From Betaproteobacteria bacterium (GTDB lineage: Bacteria; Pseudomonadota; Gammaproteobacteria; Burkholderiales; Burkholderiaceae), in contig RFXC01000104.1 of NCBI GenBank assembly GCA_009921765.1, positions 1-14,071 of the forward strand: a DNA stretch of 14,071 bases, in the 5' to 3' direction. Under the pieces are notes generated by a model. The model ran no database searches, was not told the DNA's origin, and was given only the letters and a program-made list of their open reading frames with translations. The first letter of the stretch is position 1, and each line of letters opens with the position of its first letter. This document shows positions 1 to 7,458 of the stretch, piece after piece. The translations under genes and the position numbers were made by a program.

Positions 1-1350
1 GGGCGGGTGGGCGAGGCGCCGATCACGCCCGACTTCGTCATGCGACTGGGCTATGCGGCAGGGCGGGTGTTGGCGGGTGCGGGCGTCCCCGGTCGCTCGC
101 CTGCAGCGAACTCGGTCGCACTGGAGGCGCGCGCGAGCACACGGCCTGCGGTCATCATTGGAAAGGACACGCGAATTTCGGGTTACATGCTCGAGGCCTC
201 GCTTGAAGCCGGGCTATCGGCCGCCGGGGTGGATGTGCTCCTGTGCGGGCCGCTTCCTACGCCGGCGGTCGCGTATCTCACGCGCGCGCTCCGCTTGTCG
301 GCCGGTATTGTGATCAGCGCCTCGCACAATCCCTTTGACGACAACGGCATCAAATTCTTTTCGGCCGATGGCGACAAGCTTCCCGATTCGGTCGAATTGG
401 CGATCGAAGCTGAACTCGAACAACCGATCGGCTGTGTGGCGTCCTCTGCCTTGGGTCGTGCACGGCGCGTGAACGATGCCGCCGGCCGCTACATCGAATT
501 CTGCAAGCGCACCTTTCCCGCGAACCTCGATCTGAAGGGCCTGCGGATGGTGGTCGACTGCGCAAACGGCGCTGCGTACCAGACAGCGCCCCATGTGTTT
601 CATGAGTTGGGCGCCGACGTCATCACCATCGGTACCTCACCGAATGGCTTCAATATCAACGACCAACTGGGCGCCACGCATCCGGAAGCGCTTCAGGCGG
701 CGATGCGCGAGCACGGGGCGGCAATTGGCGTGGCAGTGGATGGCGATGCCGACCGCGTCGTAATGGTCGATGGCAGCGGGCGGGTCTTCAATGGCGACGA
801 GTTGCTCTATCTGATCGTGCGCGAGCGCCTCCACAACGGGCCGGTGTCGGGGGCCGTTGGCACCCTCATGTCCAACCTTGGGCTTGAGCAGGCGCTCGGC
901 CGGCTCGGCGTGGAATTTGCCCGTGCGAAGGTTGGTGACCGGTACGTGCTTGAGATGCTTCGCGAGCGCGGGTGGCTCTATGGGGGAGAGAGTTCGGGTC
1001 ACCTGCTCTGCCTCGATCATCACAGCACAGGCGATGCCACCATCAGCGCGCTGCAGGTACTGGCGGCGGTTCAGCGCACGGGCCAATCGCTCGGCGAACT
1101 GGCGGAAGGCCTCGAGATGATGCCGCAGACGCTCATCAATGTCCGTATCGAGCGCAGCTTCGACTGGCAAGCGCATGAGCCGCTCAGCCGCGTCCGTGCC
1201 GAGGTGGAGCGCGAGCTCGCCGATCAGGGGCGCATCCTCATCCGCGCCTCAGGCACCGAGCCGCTGGTACGCGTCATGGTGGAAGCCCGGTCGGCTGACC
1301 TGGCCGAACAGGCTGCGCAGCAGCTGGCCGGATCGCTCAGAGCGGCTTGA
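1..1350 (+). CDS. glmM: Phosphoglucosamine mutase, 5' end outside window
   Basis: This cytoplasmic enzyme interconverts glucosamine-6-phosphate and glucosamine-1-phosphate on the route to UDP-GlcNAc for peptidoglycan and LPS. The frame is open from base 1 (Gly-Arg-Val-Gly-Glu-Ala-Pro), which matches the family just after its usual FGTDGIRG start. About 10 residues are therefore missing to the left, and the GTG at 7 is an internal valine. Of 449 visible residues, the phosphoserine loop SASHNP is at 106-111 (catalytic Ser108), the Mg-binding loop DGDADR at 247-252, the sugar-binding GGESSGH at 328-334 and the phosphate-binding RASGTEP at 415-421. All four alpha-D-phosphohexomutase signatures are intact. 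A stretch of roughly 20 residues before the IGKDTR motif (about residues 26-47) is longer than in the E. coli enzyme. The last 14 bases overlap the convergent methyltransferase gene. Identification is very secure. Confidence 0.97.
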   Translation, partial: GRVGEAPITPDFVMRLGYAAGRVLAGAGVPGRSPAANSVALEARASTRPAVIIGKDTRISGYMLEASLEAGLSAAGVDVLLCGPLPTPAVAYLTRALRLSAGIVISASHNPFDDNGIKFFSADGDKLPDSVELAIEAELEQPIGCVASSALGRARRVNDAAGRYIEFCKRTFPANLDLKGLRMVVDCANGAAYQTAPHVFHELGADVITIGTSPNGFNINDQLGATHPEALQAAMREHGAAIGVAVDGDADRVVMVDGSGRVFNGDELLYLIVRERLHNGPVSGAVGTLMSNLGLEQALGRLGVEFARAKVGDRYVLEMLRERGWLYGGESSGHLLCLDHHSTGDATISALQVLAAVQRTGQSLGELAEGLEMMPQTLINVRIERSFDWQAHEPLSRVRAEVERELADQGRILIRASGTEPLVRVMVEARSADLAEQAAQQLAGSLRAA

Positions 1351-2392
1351 CCGCTCGAAACAGCGTCCAGGGAAAGCGCCAGTAGGGCCAATCCTGACGC
1401 GTGGCGCCTTCGGTTTCGGCGAAAGGTTCGATCGCGATATTGACGAACCCCGCTTCGCCCAGCGCCTCGTGCATGTCCAGCCGGTTGAACGCAGGCATGA
1501 AGCCTTCGTTGTTGCGCACCGCATGGCCGTCCAGCAGGAACTCCATCCAGCGCCCGCGCGGGCGGAAGTCCAGGTGCATGACCTCGCCACCGGGCTGGAG
1601 CAGCCTGAATGATTCGCGCAGCACCCGTCGGATATCCTCGACCGGCAACTCATGCAGCAGCTGGGTGGAGGTGACGAGATCGAAACTGCCGTCTGCGTAA
1701 CCGGATCGCAGCGCGTCGCGTTGGGCAAAGCGCACGTTGGCGAGGGACGTGTCGGCAAGTGTGGCGGCAGCCAGCCGCAGGCAGGGGCCAGACAGGTCGA
1801 TGCCGGTCACCCGCGCCTCAGGTAGCCGTGCCGCGATCGGCAGCGTGCACTTGCCAAAGCCGCAGCCCATGTTGAGCACCGACCGGAACCGGCGGCGCGC
1901 GAGCACCGTGTCGGCGAAGCGCTCGTGCGCTTCGAAGCGACGCGTGTTGGGGTGAATCGAGGTGGCGCTTGCCCGATACATGAGCCCGTCGTAGTCGGCG
2001 CCGATCAGGTTGCCCGGATGCTGGTGGATGTCGATTTCGCGATAGTAGTCGGGGATGTCGAGATTGGCATCGAGTTCGAGATACGGGCTGGACTCGGCGG
2101 CGGCGAGCCGCTCGCGCACCCCGTCTGGCTGCGATTCAAAACTCGCCGCGAGTCCCCAGCGCGGATCCGAATACTTCATGCGCTGATAGTGGCGCTCGAT
2201 GAAGGCAAACCATTGGTAAAGCGGCGTCTGGGCTACCTGGTTGATGGCCTGATCGGTCATCGCTGGGGTGCTGCCGCGATCGATTTCGCGATAACGCTCG
2301 TGGAGCGCCGGATACAGCTGATTGGCCCAGTGCTGCCGCACCGACCCGATCAGCTCCTGAAACGCGACGGTTGCGCGAACGGGGGCGTTCAT
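1337..2392 (-). CDS. Class I SAM-dependent methyltransferase with long N-terminal region
   Basis: 351 residues. The C-terminal half is a Rossmann methyltransferase fold: motif [12 protein letters not shown] at about 172-182, the ribose-binding acidic residue in GIDLS at about 199, QRDAL at 224-228, the motif IV region [13 protein letters not shown] at 237-249, and LLQPGGEV at 264-271. This is the UbiE/Methyltransf_11-like pattern and implies transfer of a methyl group from S-adenosylmethionine to a small molecule; the substrate cannot be read from sequence. The first 165 residues match no domain I recognise and carry aromatic-rich stretches ([16 protein letters not shown], about 57-72; [16 protein letters not shown], about 112-127) that could form a substrate lid. 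The start ATG overlaps the stop of the upstream 95-residue gene (ATGA), suggesting translational coupling. It is the last gene of the leftward run, and its end overlaps glmM by 14 bases. Confidence 0.88.
   Translation of the reverse strand: MNAPVRATVAFQELIGSVRQHWANQLYPALHERYREIDRGSTPAMTDQAINQVAQTPLYQWFAFIERHYQRMKYSDPRWGLAASFESQPDGVRERLAAAESSPYLELDANLDIPDYYREIDIHQHPGNLIGADYDGLMYRASATSIHPNTRRFEAHERFADTVLARRRFRSVLNMGCGFGKCTLPIAARLPEARVTGIDLSGPCLRLAAATLADTSLANVRFAQRDALRSGYADGSFDLVTSTQLLHELPVEDIRRVLRESFRLLQPGGEVMHLDFRPRGRWMEFLLDGHAVRNNEGFMPAFNRLDMHEALGEAGFVNIAIEPFAETEGATRQDWPYWRFPWTLFRAVKPL
1340..1356. other. Inverted repeat over the glmM stop codon
   Basis: Perfect 6-bp arms GAGCGG (1340-1345) and CCGCTC (1351-1356) flank a 5-base loop that contains the glmM stop codon. 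The repeat sits at the tail-to-tail junction with the methyltransferase gene. Neither strand has a T-run after it, so calling it a bidirectional terminator is weak inference. Confidence 0.35.
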
Positions 2393-2676
2393 GAACGGGA
2401 CTCCGGCGAACGGGGAGGGAAACGTCCGCTGGTGGATTTGGCGCGTCCGTCCAACACTTCCATCAGGTGCGAAACAAAGGCATCACGCTCAGTTGCGAGC
2501 GCGGCAGCCTGCGCATCATTGGGCTGAAAGTGCTCGAGCGCAGCGATGTCCAGATGCCCCTGTTCGGCGAGCATGAACTCCATGCACCGGACGCGGTCGC
2601 GAAGCACATGAAGCTCAGAGGCCATGACAAGCATCATCTGGGCGAGCCGGTCCATTCCAGGTGCGTCGAAAAACAT
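2389..2676 (-). CDS. Small helical protein of unknown function, coupled to the methyltransferase
   Basis: 95 residues, not recognised as any named family. The sequence looks helical and soluble: a Met/Leu-rich segment MDRLAQMMLVMASELHVLRD at about 8-27, then RCMEFMLAEQG, a short Pro/Asn break, and an acidic amphipathic helix around ERDAFVSHLMEVLDG. There is no signal peptide or membrane segment. The Arg/Ser/Pro-rich tail ([13 protein letters not shown]) looks disordered. Support for a real gene is its position: it fills the gap between the deacetylase-fold and methyltransferase genes, shares an ATGA overlap with the latter, and has no plausible coding alternative on the other strand. No ATG, GTG or TTG lies between its start and the upstream in-frame TGA at 2731-2733, so the ATG at 2676 is the only choice. 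Its ribosome-binding site is weak. It may be a partner subunit of the methyltransferase (inference). Confidence 0.68.
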   Translation of the reverse strand: MFFDAPGMDRLAQMMLVMASELHVLRDRVRCMEFMLAEQGHLDIAALEHFQPNDAQAAALATERDAFVSHLMEVLDGRAKSTSGRFPPRSPESRS

Positions 2677-2730
2677 GAGCTCGGGCTCGTCACGCTTGGC
2701 GGTCTTCGCGGGGGGCCGGGTGCTGCCGGA

Positions 2731-3639
2731 TCAGGGTAGTGCGACCGTGCCCGCCGGCAATGCCGCCACATGGTCGGCAATCTGACCCGGCGTGGCAAAC
2801 CACACGCGCGAGCGCTGCGCTGCCATGTGCTCGAGCATGCGCGCGAGTTGTCTGGCGCGATGGGGATGTCCCATCAGGAAGGTGTGAATCGAAATACCGC
2901 AGACCAGTGGCCAGCCGTGGCGCTCGGAGTCGTCGAGTTGCTGGTCGAACGAATCGCGAACCATCTGCGTGAATTCGACATCGCTTGCCCCCCGGTTGAT
3001 GAAGGCCGGCAGGTCGTTCAGCTCCATGGAGGGGTACGGCACTGCGAGGATGGGGCCGCGAGCGGTACGAAACCACTGCGGCTGCTCGTCAAAGAACCAG
3101 TCGAGCATGTAGGTGAAGCCCGTTTCGTGAAGGAGCTCGGGTGTGTTGGGGCTTTGCGAGATGAATGGGCCCAGCCAACCTTTGGGTGGCCTGCCCTCTT
3201 CCTGAATGAAGCGGTCGCGGACCTGGCCGAGCATTCGACGTTCGGTATCGAGATCCATGTCGATCTGACGCTCGGAATTGGTTCGGCCGTGTCCGACGAA
3301 CTCATCACCGCGTTCGCGAAACGGCACCAGGATTTCGGGGCAGACGTCGTAGACGCTCGCGTTCACCAGGATCGAAAGCGGCACCTGATACCGCTGAAAG
3401 AGTTCCGCGATTCGCCAGATTCCCACCCGGTTGCCGTAATCGCGATACGCGTAGCCACGATGAAAGGGCGGGGCCGGCATGGAGGTGAAGTCATTACCGG
3501 GATTGCGCCCAAATTCAAAGGCCTCGACATTGAGCGCGAAGTACACCGCAAGCCGCGCGCCGTTGGGCCAGGCGTATTTGGGGCGCGAAGGCAGTGCGGA
3601 GAAGCGATAGCGGTCGAACTTGTTGTCGAAGCGTTCCAT
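2731..3639 (-). CDS. Polysaccharide-deacetylase-fold hydrolase, PuuE/imidase-like
   Basis: 302 residues, the usual length for the cytoplasmic NodB-fold branch that includes PuuE allantoinase and cyclic imide hydrolase rather than for secreted chitin or peptidoglycan deacetylases. No signal peptide is present. Landmarks: a first strand reading LAVYFALNVEAFEFG (30-44) where secreted deacetylases carry TFDD; VGIWRIAELFQRYQVPLSILVN (72-93 region); the conserved His in FVGHGRTNSE (His117); ILAVPYPSMELND (197-209); and GISIHTFLMGHPHR (248-261), whose His252 fits the late catalytic/metal histidine of the family. Known relatives hydrolyse C-N bonds in cyclic amides. Together with the adjacent amidohydrolase and TRAP transporter this suggests opening of a cyclic imide, hydantoin or ureide ring (inference). 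It lies 64 bases downstream of the isochorismatase-fold gene, with a GAGG ribosome-binding site ahead of the ATG. Family call is strong; substrate is unknown. Confidence 0.88.
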   Translation of the reverse strand: MERFDNKFDRYRFSALPSRPKYAWPNGARLAVYFALNVEAFEFGRNPGNDFTSMPAPPFHRGYAYRDYGNRVGIWRIAELFQRYQVPLSILVNASVYDVCPEILVPFRERGDEFVGHGRTNSERQIDMDLDTERRMLGQVRDRFIQEEGRPPKGWLGPFISQSPNTPELLHETGFTYMLDWFFDEQPQWFRTARGPILAVPYPSMELNDLPAFINRGASDVEFTQMVRDSFDQQLDDSERHGWPLVCGISIHTFLMGHPHRARQLARMLEHMAAQRSRVWFATPGQIADHVAALPAGTVALP

Positions 3640-3665
3640 GCGGGGGTGTCCTCTGCCAGAAGGGG

Positions 3666-3702
3666 CGGTTCGGTGAGCGGGCGGCTGCGCCCGCTGAAAC
3701 CG
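3666..3702 (-). other. Intergenic hairpin after the amidohydrolase gene
   Basis: Perfect 8-bp inner arms AGCGGGCG (3676-3683) and CGCCCGCT (3688-3695) enclose a 4-base loop, with outer arms CGGTT (3666-3670) and AACCG (3698-3702). The structure begins one base after the amidohydrolase stop in the direction of transcription. It has no T-run, so an mRNA-stabilising or partial attenuating role is more likely than full termination (inference). Confidence 0.5.
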
Positions 3703-3703
3703 G

Positions 3704-4390
3704 TCACTTGGCGCCTAGCGCCCTCAGTTCGGCCATCACCTCGGCCACCGGTTTTACGTCGGCGTATTTGGCCGCCATGTCGAACAGGTTCACTGCATGG
3801 CTGGTGGCGCTGCGGTCATAAACGCACTCGATCGGTACGGTGCAGCGGAAGTTGTAGGCGAAGCCATCGACCACGCTGCCGCGCACGCAGCCACTGGTGG
3901 TGCAGCCGGTGACCACCAGACTATCCACCCCAAGGTCGACCAGATAACTGACCAACGGTGTGCCAAAGAATGCGCTGGGGTGCTTCTTGGGAAGCAGAAT
4001 GTCCTGCTCGCGCGGGGCCACCTCCGGCACAAACTGGTAGCCATTTGCCGCCACCTTCATGAGGGCGGGTACCTTCTCGGCCAGTCGCCCCACATCAAAC
4101 GATTCCTTGGGCGACACATAGGGATAAATGACCGGCAGCTTGAGTTCGCGAAACAGCGCAAGCAGCGGCGCAATGTGATCAACTGCTTTCCAACCTGGCT
4201 CGCCGCACGCGGTCTTGAACTCTTTGATGGCGTCCCAGAATGGTTCACGCCTGGTGCCGACGGTGCGGTATTGAACATCGATGATCAGGAGCGCCGGGCG
4301 CTTGCCCATGCCTTGCGGGCGACCGAACCCTGCGGCTTCATAGGCGGCGATTTCGTCTGCGGAAACGATCCCTTCCCAGGGTTGAGCCAT
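3704..4390 (-). CDS. Isochorismatase-family cysteine amidohydrolase
   Basis: 228 residues from the chosen start. The Asp-Lys-Cys triad of the cysteine-hydrolase (isochorismatase) fold is intact: Asp38 in ALLIIDVQ, Lys136 in LPKKHPSAFFGT, and nucleophile Cys168 in VTGCTTSGCVRGSV, preceded by the TT pair where the family has its cis-peptide. The segment after the cysteine (VDGFAYNFRCTVPIECVYDRS) is typical of N-carbamoylsarcosine amidase, maleamate amidase and RutB-type ureidoacrylate amidase. These release ammonia, with or without CO2, from a linear amide or carbamoyl compound in the cytoplasm. Start: the ATG at 4390 has a GGAG ribosome-binding site 7-8 bases upstream, whereas an in-frame ATG 54 bases further up adds an Arg-rich stretch with no family resemblance. 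It sits between the TRAP permease and the PuuE-like hydrolase, so the two enzymes probably act in sequence. The exact substrate is not decidable. Confidence 0.9.
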   Translation of the reverse strand: MAQPWEGIVSADEIAAYEAAGFGRPQGMGKRPALLIIDVQYRTVGTRREPFWDAIKEFKTACGEPGWKAVDHIAPLLALFRELKLPVIYPYVSPKESFDVGRLAEKVPALMKVAANGYQFVPEVAPREQDILLPKKHPSAFFGTPLVSYLVDLGVDSLVVTGCTTSGCVRGSVVDGFAYNFRCTVPIECVYDRSATSHAVNLFDMAAKYADVKPVAEVMAELRALGAK

Positions 4391-4450
4391 GTATGTTCTC
4401 CGGATGGCGCGTTGCCCGTTCAGGCCCGCGCGTTGGGTAAACAAGGGGTC

Positions 4451-5755
4451 TTAGTTGTTGAACATCACCGAGGGGAGCCAGGTGGCGATGCCGGGGAATA
4501 CCCAGATCAGCCAGCAGGCAAACACCAGCGCGATAAACGACGGAATTGCCCCTTGCGAAATAAACAGGATGTCGCGTTTGGCCAGACCCTGAAGCACGAA
4601 AAGGTTGAACCCCACCGGCGGGGTGATGGTTGCGATTTCAACCACCAGCACGATGTAGATGCCGAACCAGATCGGGTCGATCTTCGCGGCATGGATCATG
4701 GGCATGACCACCGAGAGCGTGAGCACGATCATCGAGACGCCATCCAGGAAGCAGCCTAGAACGACATACAGAATGGTGAGCACGAAGATCAGCATGCCTG
4801 CGCTCAACTGCCAATCATTGACCAGCGCGGCAAGGCTTTTGGGAATGCCAGTGAACCCCATGGCCACGGTAGTGAAGGCGGCACCCGCCAGCACAAAGGC
4901 GAGCATGCAGGATGTTTCGGTGGCGCGCAGCAGGCTCTCGGTGAAGCTCTTCCGGTTGAGTGTGCCGGTGGACGCCGCAAGAATAAGCGAGCCGACCACG
5001 CCCACTGCGGCGGCCTCCGTGGCGGTGGCGAGCCCGACATAGATGGAGCCGATCACCAGCACGATGAGCAGCACGATCGGAATCAGGCGGCGCGAGGCAT
5101 AGAGCTTCTCGCCCAGCGTCATGGGCGGATCAGGCGGCGGGATCGCGCCCGGGCGGGTCCAGGCGTGGATCATGATGCAGAGCATGAAAAGACCCACCAG
5201 CAGGATGCCTGGCACGATGCCCGCGATGAAGAGCCTTGCGATCGACACATCAGCCGCCACGCCGTAGACAATCATCATGATGGAGGGCGGAATCATGATG
5301 CCGAGCGTGCCGGCGCCCGCGAGCGAGCCCAGGATGACCTTCTCGTCGTAGCCGCGACGCGTGAGCTCGGGGATGGTCATCCGGCCGATGGTGACGGCGG
5401 TGGCGGTGGACGAGCCCGACACTGCAGCGAAAATTCCAGACCCGATCACGTTCACATGCAGCAAGCGTCCGGGGAGCCTCCGCATCCAGGGCGCGATGCC
5501 GGTGAACATGTCGTCAGACAGCCGGGTTCGAAACAGGATCTCGCCCATCCAGATGAACAGGGGAAGTGCCGTGAGTGCCCATTCCGAACTCTGCCCCCAG
5601 ATGGTGGTGGCAAGCAGTTGACCGACAGGGCGACTTGAAAAGAATGAAATGCCGATCACGCCCACCATCACCAGCGAGAGCGCGATCCACACACCTGCCG
5701 AAAGCAGCACGAAGACCGCGAGCAGCAGGACGGAAATGGCGAGGGTCTGTTCCAT
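4451..5755 (-). CDS. dctM: TRAP transporter large permease subunit (DctM family)
   Basis: 434 residues, the standard length for the 12-helix membrane subunit that carries out sodium-coupled solute transport in tripartite ATP-independent periplasmic systems. Family landmarks: SGSSTATAVTIGRMTIPEL at about 113-131 and the following GSLAGAGTLGIMIPPSIMMI segment (about 143-162), both hallmark cation-binding hairpin regions, plus ATITPPVGFNLFVLQGLAKRD near 384-404. Hydrophobic segments run the whole length, and the acidic or polar loops are short. The gene begins 9 bases after the small permease stop and is followed, after 60 bases, by the amidohydrolase gene, so it is mid-operon. The symbol denotes the family and does not claim C4-dicarboxylate specificity. 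Confidence 0.96.
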   Translation of the reverse strand: MEQTLAISVLLLAVFVLLSAGVWIALSLVMVGVIGISFFSSRPVGQLLATTIWGQSSEWALTALPLFIWMGEILFRTRLSDDMFTGIAPWMRRLPGRLLHVNVIGSGIFAAVSGSSTATAVTIGRMTIPELTRRGYDEKVILGSLAGAGTLGIMIPPSIMMIVYGVAADVSIARLFIAGIVPGILLVGLFMLCIMIHAWTRPGAIPPPDPPMTLGEKLYASRRLIPIVLLIVLVIGSIYVGLATATEAAAVGVVGSLILAASTGTLNRKSFTESLLRATETSCMLAFVLAGAAFTTVAMGFTGIPKSLAALVNDWQLSAGMLIFVLTILYVVLGCFLDGVSMIVLTLSVVMPMIHAAKIDPIWFGIYIVLVVEIATITPPVGFNLFVLQGLAKRDILFISQGAIPSFIALVFACWLIWVFPGIATWLPSVMFNN

Positions 5756-5764
5756 GGTGACTGA

Positions 5765-6295
5765 TCACTCGTGGGCGGCGTGGCGATCAGCGTCGTCGCC
5801 TTCGCCCGTCTGCTGATAAGAGGGCTTGCCGCCGCTCGCAACGACCACCAGATCGTCGAGGAAGGCGATGAAGAGCACGATCGCACCGGCTGCCATGGCA
5901 ATCTGCGGAATCCATTTCGGGATCGGGATGAGGCCGATGGTGTATTCGGGGAAACGGATCCCGTCTATCACCATGTCGAGGGCGTACCAGGCGAAGTAGC
6001 CAGCGAGCGCGGTACCCAGCGCGAGGCAGGCGAGCTCAGCCACCCGACGTTTCGGTGGCGCGAGCTTTTCGATCAGCAGCGCCACACGGATGTGCGCGCC
6101 GCGGCGGAGCGCCCAGGCCAAGCCCAGGAACGAGGACGCGGCCATGGAAAGCCGTGCGAAATCGTCAGCCGAGGGCACGAGAACGTCAAACAGCCGGCCG
6201 ACGATCTGAGCGGTGACCAGCACTGCGATCATCAGCAGGAAAAAGGCTGACAGCAGTCCACTCAGTCGATAGAGCGAATCGAGGGTCTGTCTCAT
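5765..6295 (-). CDS. dctQ: TRAP transporter small permease subunit (DctQ family)
   Basis: 176 residues with four hydrophobic segments (about 10-32, 48-65, 88-109 and 125-148), as expected for the four-helix DctQ subunit that bridges the large permease and the periplasmic binding protein. Recognisable features are AQIVGRLFDV in the first helix region, and the segment around AWALRRGAHIRVALLIEKL, which matches the conserved G-HIRV motif between helices 2 and 3. The C-terminal 25 residues (after VVASGGK) are polar, with Asp/His, and probably cytoplasmic. The ribosome-binding site is weak, so the gene may depend on mRNA reaching it past the hairpin that separates it from the binding-protein gene. 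It is followed by dctM after 9 bases. Confidence 0.93.
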   Translation of the reverse strand: MRQTLDSLYRLSGLLSAFFLLMIAVLVTAQIVGRLFDVLVPSADDFARLSMAASSFLGLAWALRRGAHIRVALLIEKLAPPKRRVAELACLALGTALAGYFAWYALDMVIDGIRFPEYTIGLIPIPKWIPQIAMAAGAIVLFIAFLDDLVVVASGGKPSYQQTGEGDDADRHAAHE

Positions 6296-6371
6296 GGCGG
6301 GTCGAAGTTCCGGGAAGAGGAAGAAAGAAGGCTGGGCGTGGGCGGGCGCGTGCTGCGTGGATAAACATGCA

Positions 6372-6398
6372 AAACGGCCGCCGGTCGGGCGGCCGTTT
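6372..6398 (-). terminator. Strong hairpin with T-run between dctP and dctQ
   Basis: Perfect 11-bp arms AAACGGCCGCC (6372-6382) and GGCGGCCGTTT (6388-6398) enclose a 5-base loop. Read leftward, the right-hand arm of the stem ends in TTTT, giving the form of an intrinsic terminator about 30 bases after the dctP stop. Because dctQ and dctM must follow from the same mRNA, partial termination or 3'-end protection is the likely role, giving more binding protein than permease (inference). No other gene lies in 6296-6427. Confidence 0.65.
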
Positions 6399-6427
6399 GC
6401 AGATTGCTCGGCGGTTTGGGCCGGGTG

Positions 6428-7408
6428 TTACTTGATCCGCGCGTAGTAAGCGTCGGTAATCTTCTTGCCTTCAGGTCCGGCTTTCTTCAGCCAGTCTTCA
6501 AGCATCTGCTCACCGATCTTCTTGAGTTCCCCTGCGAATTGCGGAGTGATGGGGCCGAGTGTCATGCCGTTTTGGACCAGCTGCTTCGGTCCGGCGACGT
6601 TTTCGGCTTCGCTCATCTCCCAGCCGCGTTGTTCTGCGATGGCCGCTTGCTCAAGCACCGCCTTTTTCAGCGGCTCGGAGAGCGCCTGGAAGGCTTTCTC
6701 GTTGACGAACGCGATGTTTTTGGGCACCCAGGCCTGCGTGTCGTACACATACCGCGTGTAGTCCCAGGCCTTGGTGGTCACGCCCGTGCCGGCCGCGGTG
6801 AACATCGTGTCGATGATGCCGGAGGTGAACGCCTGGGGAATTTCGGTGGCCTGCACGGTGGTGGGGATGGCACCCATCAGCTGCGCGAGGCGCGCCGTCT
6901 GCGCATTGTAGGTGCGCATTTTCGTGCCCTTCAGGTCGGCGAGCGAGTTGATGGGCTTCTTGGAGTAAAACGCCTGGGAGGGCCAGGGGCACATGTAGAG
7001 CACGCGAAGGCCCTGCTTGAGCATCCGTTGCGAGATTGCCTCGCGCGAGACTTCAAGAAGCGCGCGTGCCTCCTTGTAGCCAGGGGCGAAGAACGGGATG
7101 GCGTCTAGCTCAAACACGGGGTCTTCTGGTCCCATGTTGGGCTTGAAGATCTCACCGATCTGCACCTGACCGGTCTGGACCGCGCGCTTGATCTCGGGGT
7201 TCTTGATGAGCGACTGGGCAGTGTGCATGGTGATCACCAGTTGCCCGTTGGTCGCGCGCCGAACATCTTCGGCGAACTGAACGGTGTTCTTGGTGAGCAC
7301 TTCCCGGTCGGCGTAGGGCGTGGGGAAGTCCCACTTGACCTGGGCGACGGCGCTCGCGCTCGCGAATACTGCAGCGGCCGCGATGGCCGGAATTAGACGG
7401 ACGGACAT
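6428..7408 (-). CDS. dctP: TRAP transporter periplasmic solute-binding protein (DctP family)
   Basis: 326 residues. A Sec signal peptide covers about residues 1-23 (Arg near the N terminus, an Ala/Val-rich core, cleavage near AVAQ). The mature protein starts VKWDFPTPY and runs through FAEDVRRATNGQL (45-57), PVFELDAIPFF (97-107) and SLADLKGTKMRTYN (155-168). Arg165 in this last motif is the arginine that in most DctP proteins clamps a substrate carboxylate, so the ligand probably carries a carboxylate or equivalent acid group. The segment IPQAFTSGIIDTMFTA (190-205) is also family-typical. It delivers solute to the DctQM permease. The start is well supported by an AGGAG ribosome-binding site 7-8 bases before the ATG, and the promoter candidate upstream makes it the first gene of the operon. 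The exact ligand is unknown. Confidence 0.95.
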   Translation of the reverse strand: MSVRLIPAIAAAAVFASASAVAQVKWDFPTPYADREVLTKNTVQFAEDVRRATNGQLVITMHTAQSLIKNPEIKRAVQTGQVQIGEIFKPNMGPEDPVFELDAIPFFAPGYKEARALLEVSREAISQRMLKQGLRVLYMCPWPSQAFYSKKPINSLADLKGTKMRTYNAQTARLAQLMGAIPTTVQATEIPQAFTSGIIDTMFTAAGTGVTTKAWDYTRYVYDTQAWVPKNIAFVNEKAFQALSEPLKKAVLEQAAIAEQRGWEMSEAENVAGPKQLVQNGMTLGPITPQFAGELKKIGEQMLEDWLKKAGPEGKKITDAYYARIK

Positions 7409-7438
7409 GGGTGTCTCCTCGGGGAAAAGCGGTAAGAC

Positions 7439-7458
7439 GTTAAAGCGCGGGTATTAAC
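7439..7458. promoter_or_regulatory. Palindrome overlapping the TRAP promoter -10 box
   Basis: The arms GTTAA (7439-7443) and TTAAC (7454-7458) form a 20-base imperfect palindrome centred on a GC-rich core, and GCGCG (7445-7449) pairs with CGCGC (7458-7462) as a second, offset repeat. It covers the proposed -10 element and start site, the classical position of a repressor operator. No regulator gene is in the window, so the binding protein cannot be named. Confidence 0.4.

Noticed and set aside
2770..3912. Long rightward open frame (380 codons) antisense to the PuuE-like hydrolase
   Set aside because: It lies wholly over two well-supported leftward genes, its translation is rich in Arg/His/Pro with no recognisable motif, and long antisense frames are expected in high-GC coding DNA.
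4391..4444. Upstream ATG start for the amidohydrolase
   Set aside because: No ribosome-binding site was identified for it, whereas the downstream ATG has GGAG at good spacing and begins the family-like sequence.
3797..4759. Rightward open frame (320 codons) over the amidohydrolase and dctM
   Set aside because: Same reason: no family motif, and it crosses two real genes and their spacer.
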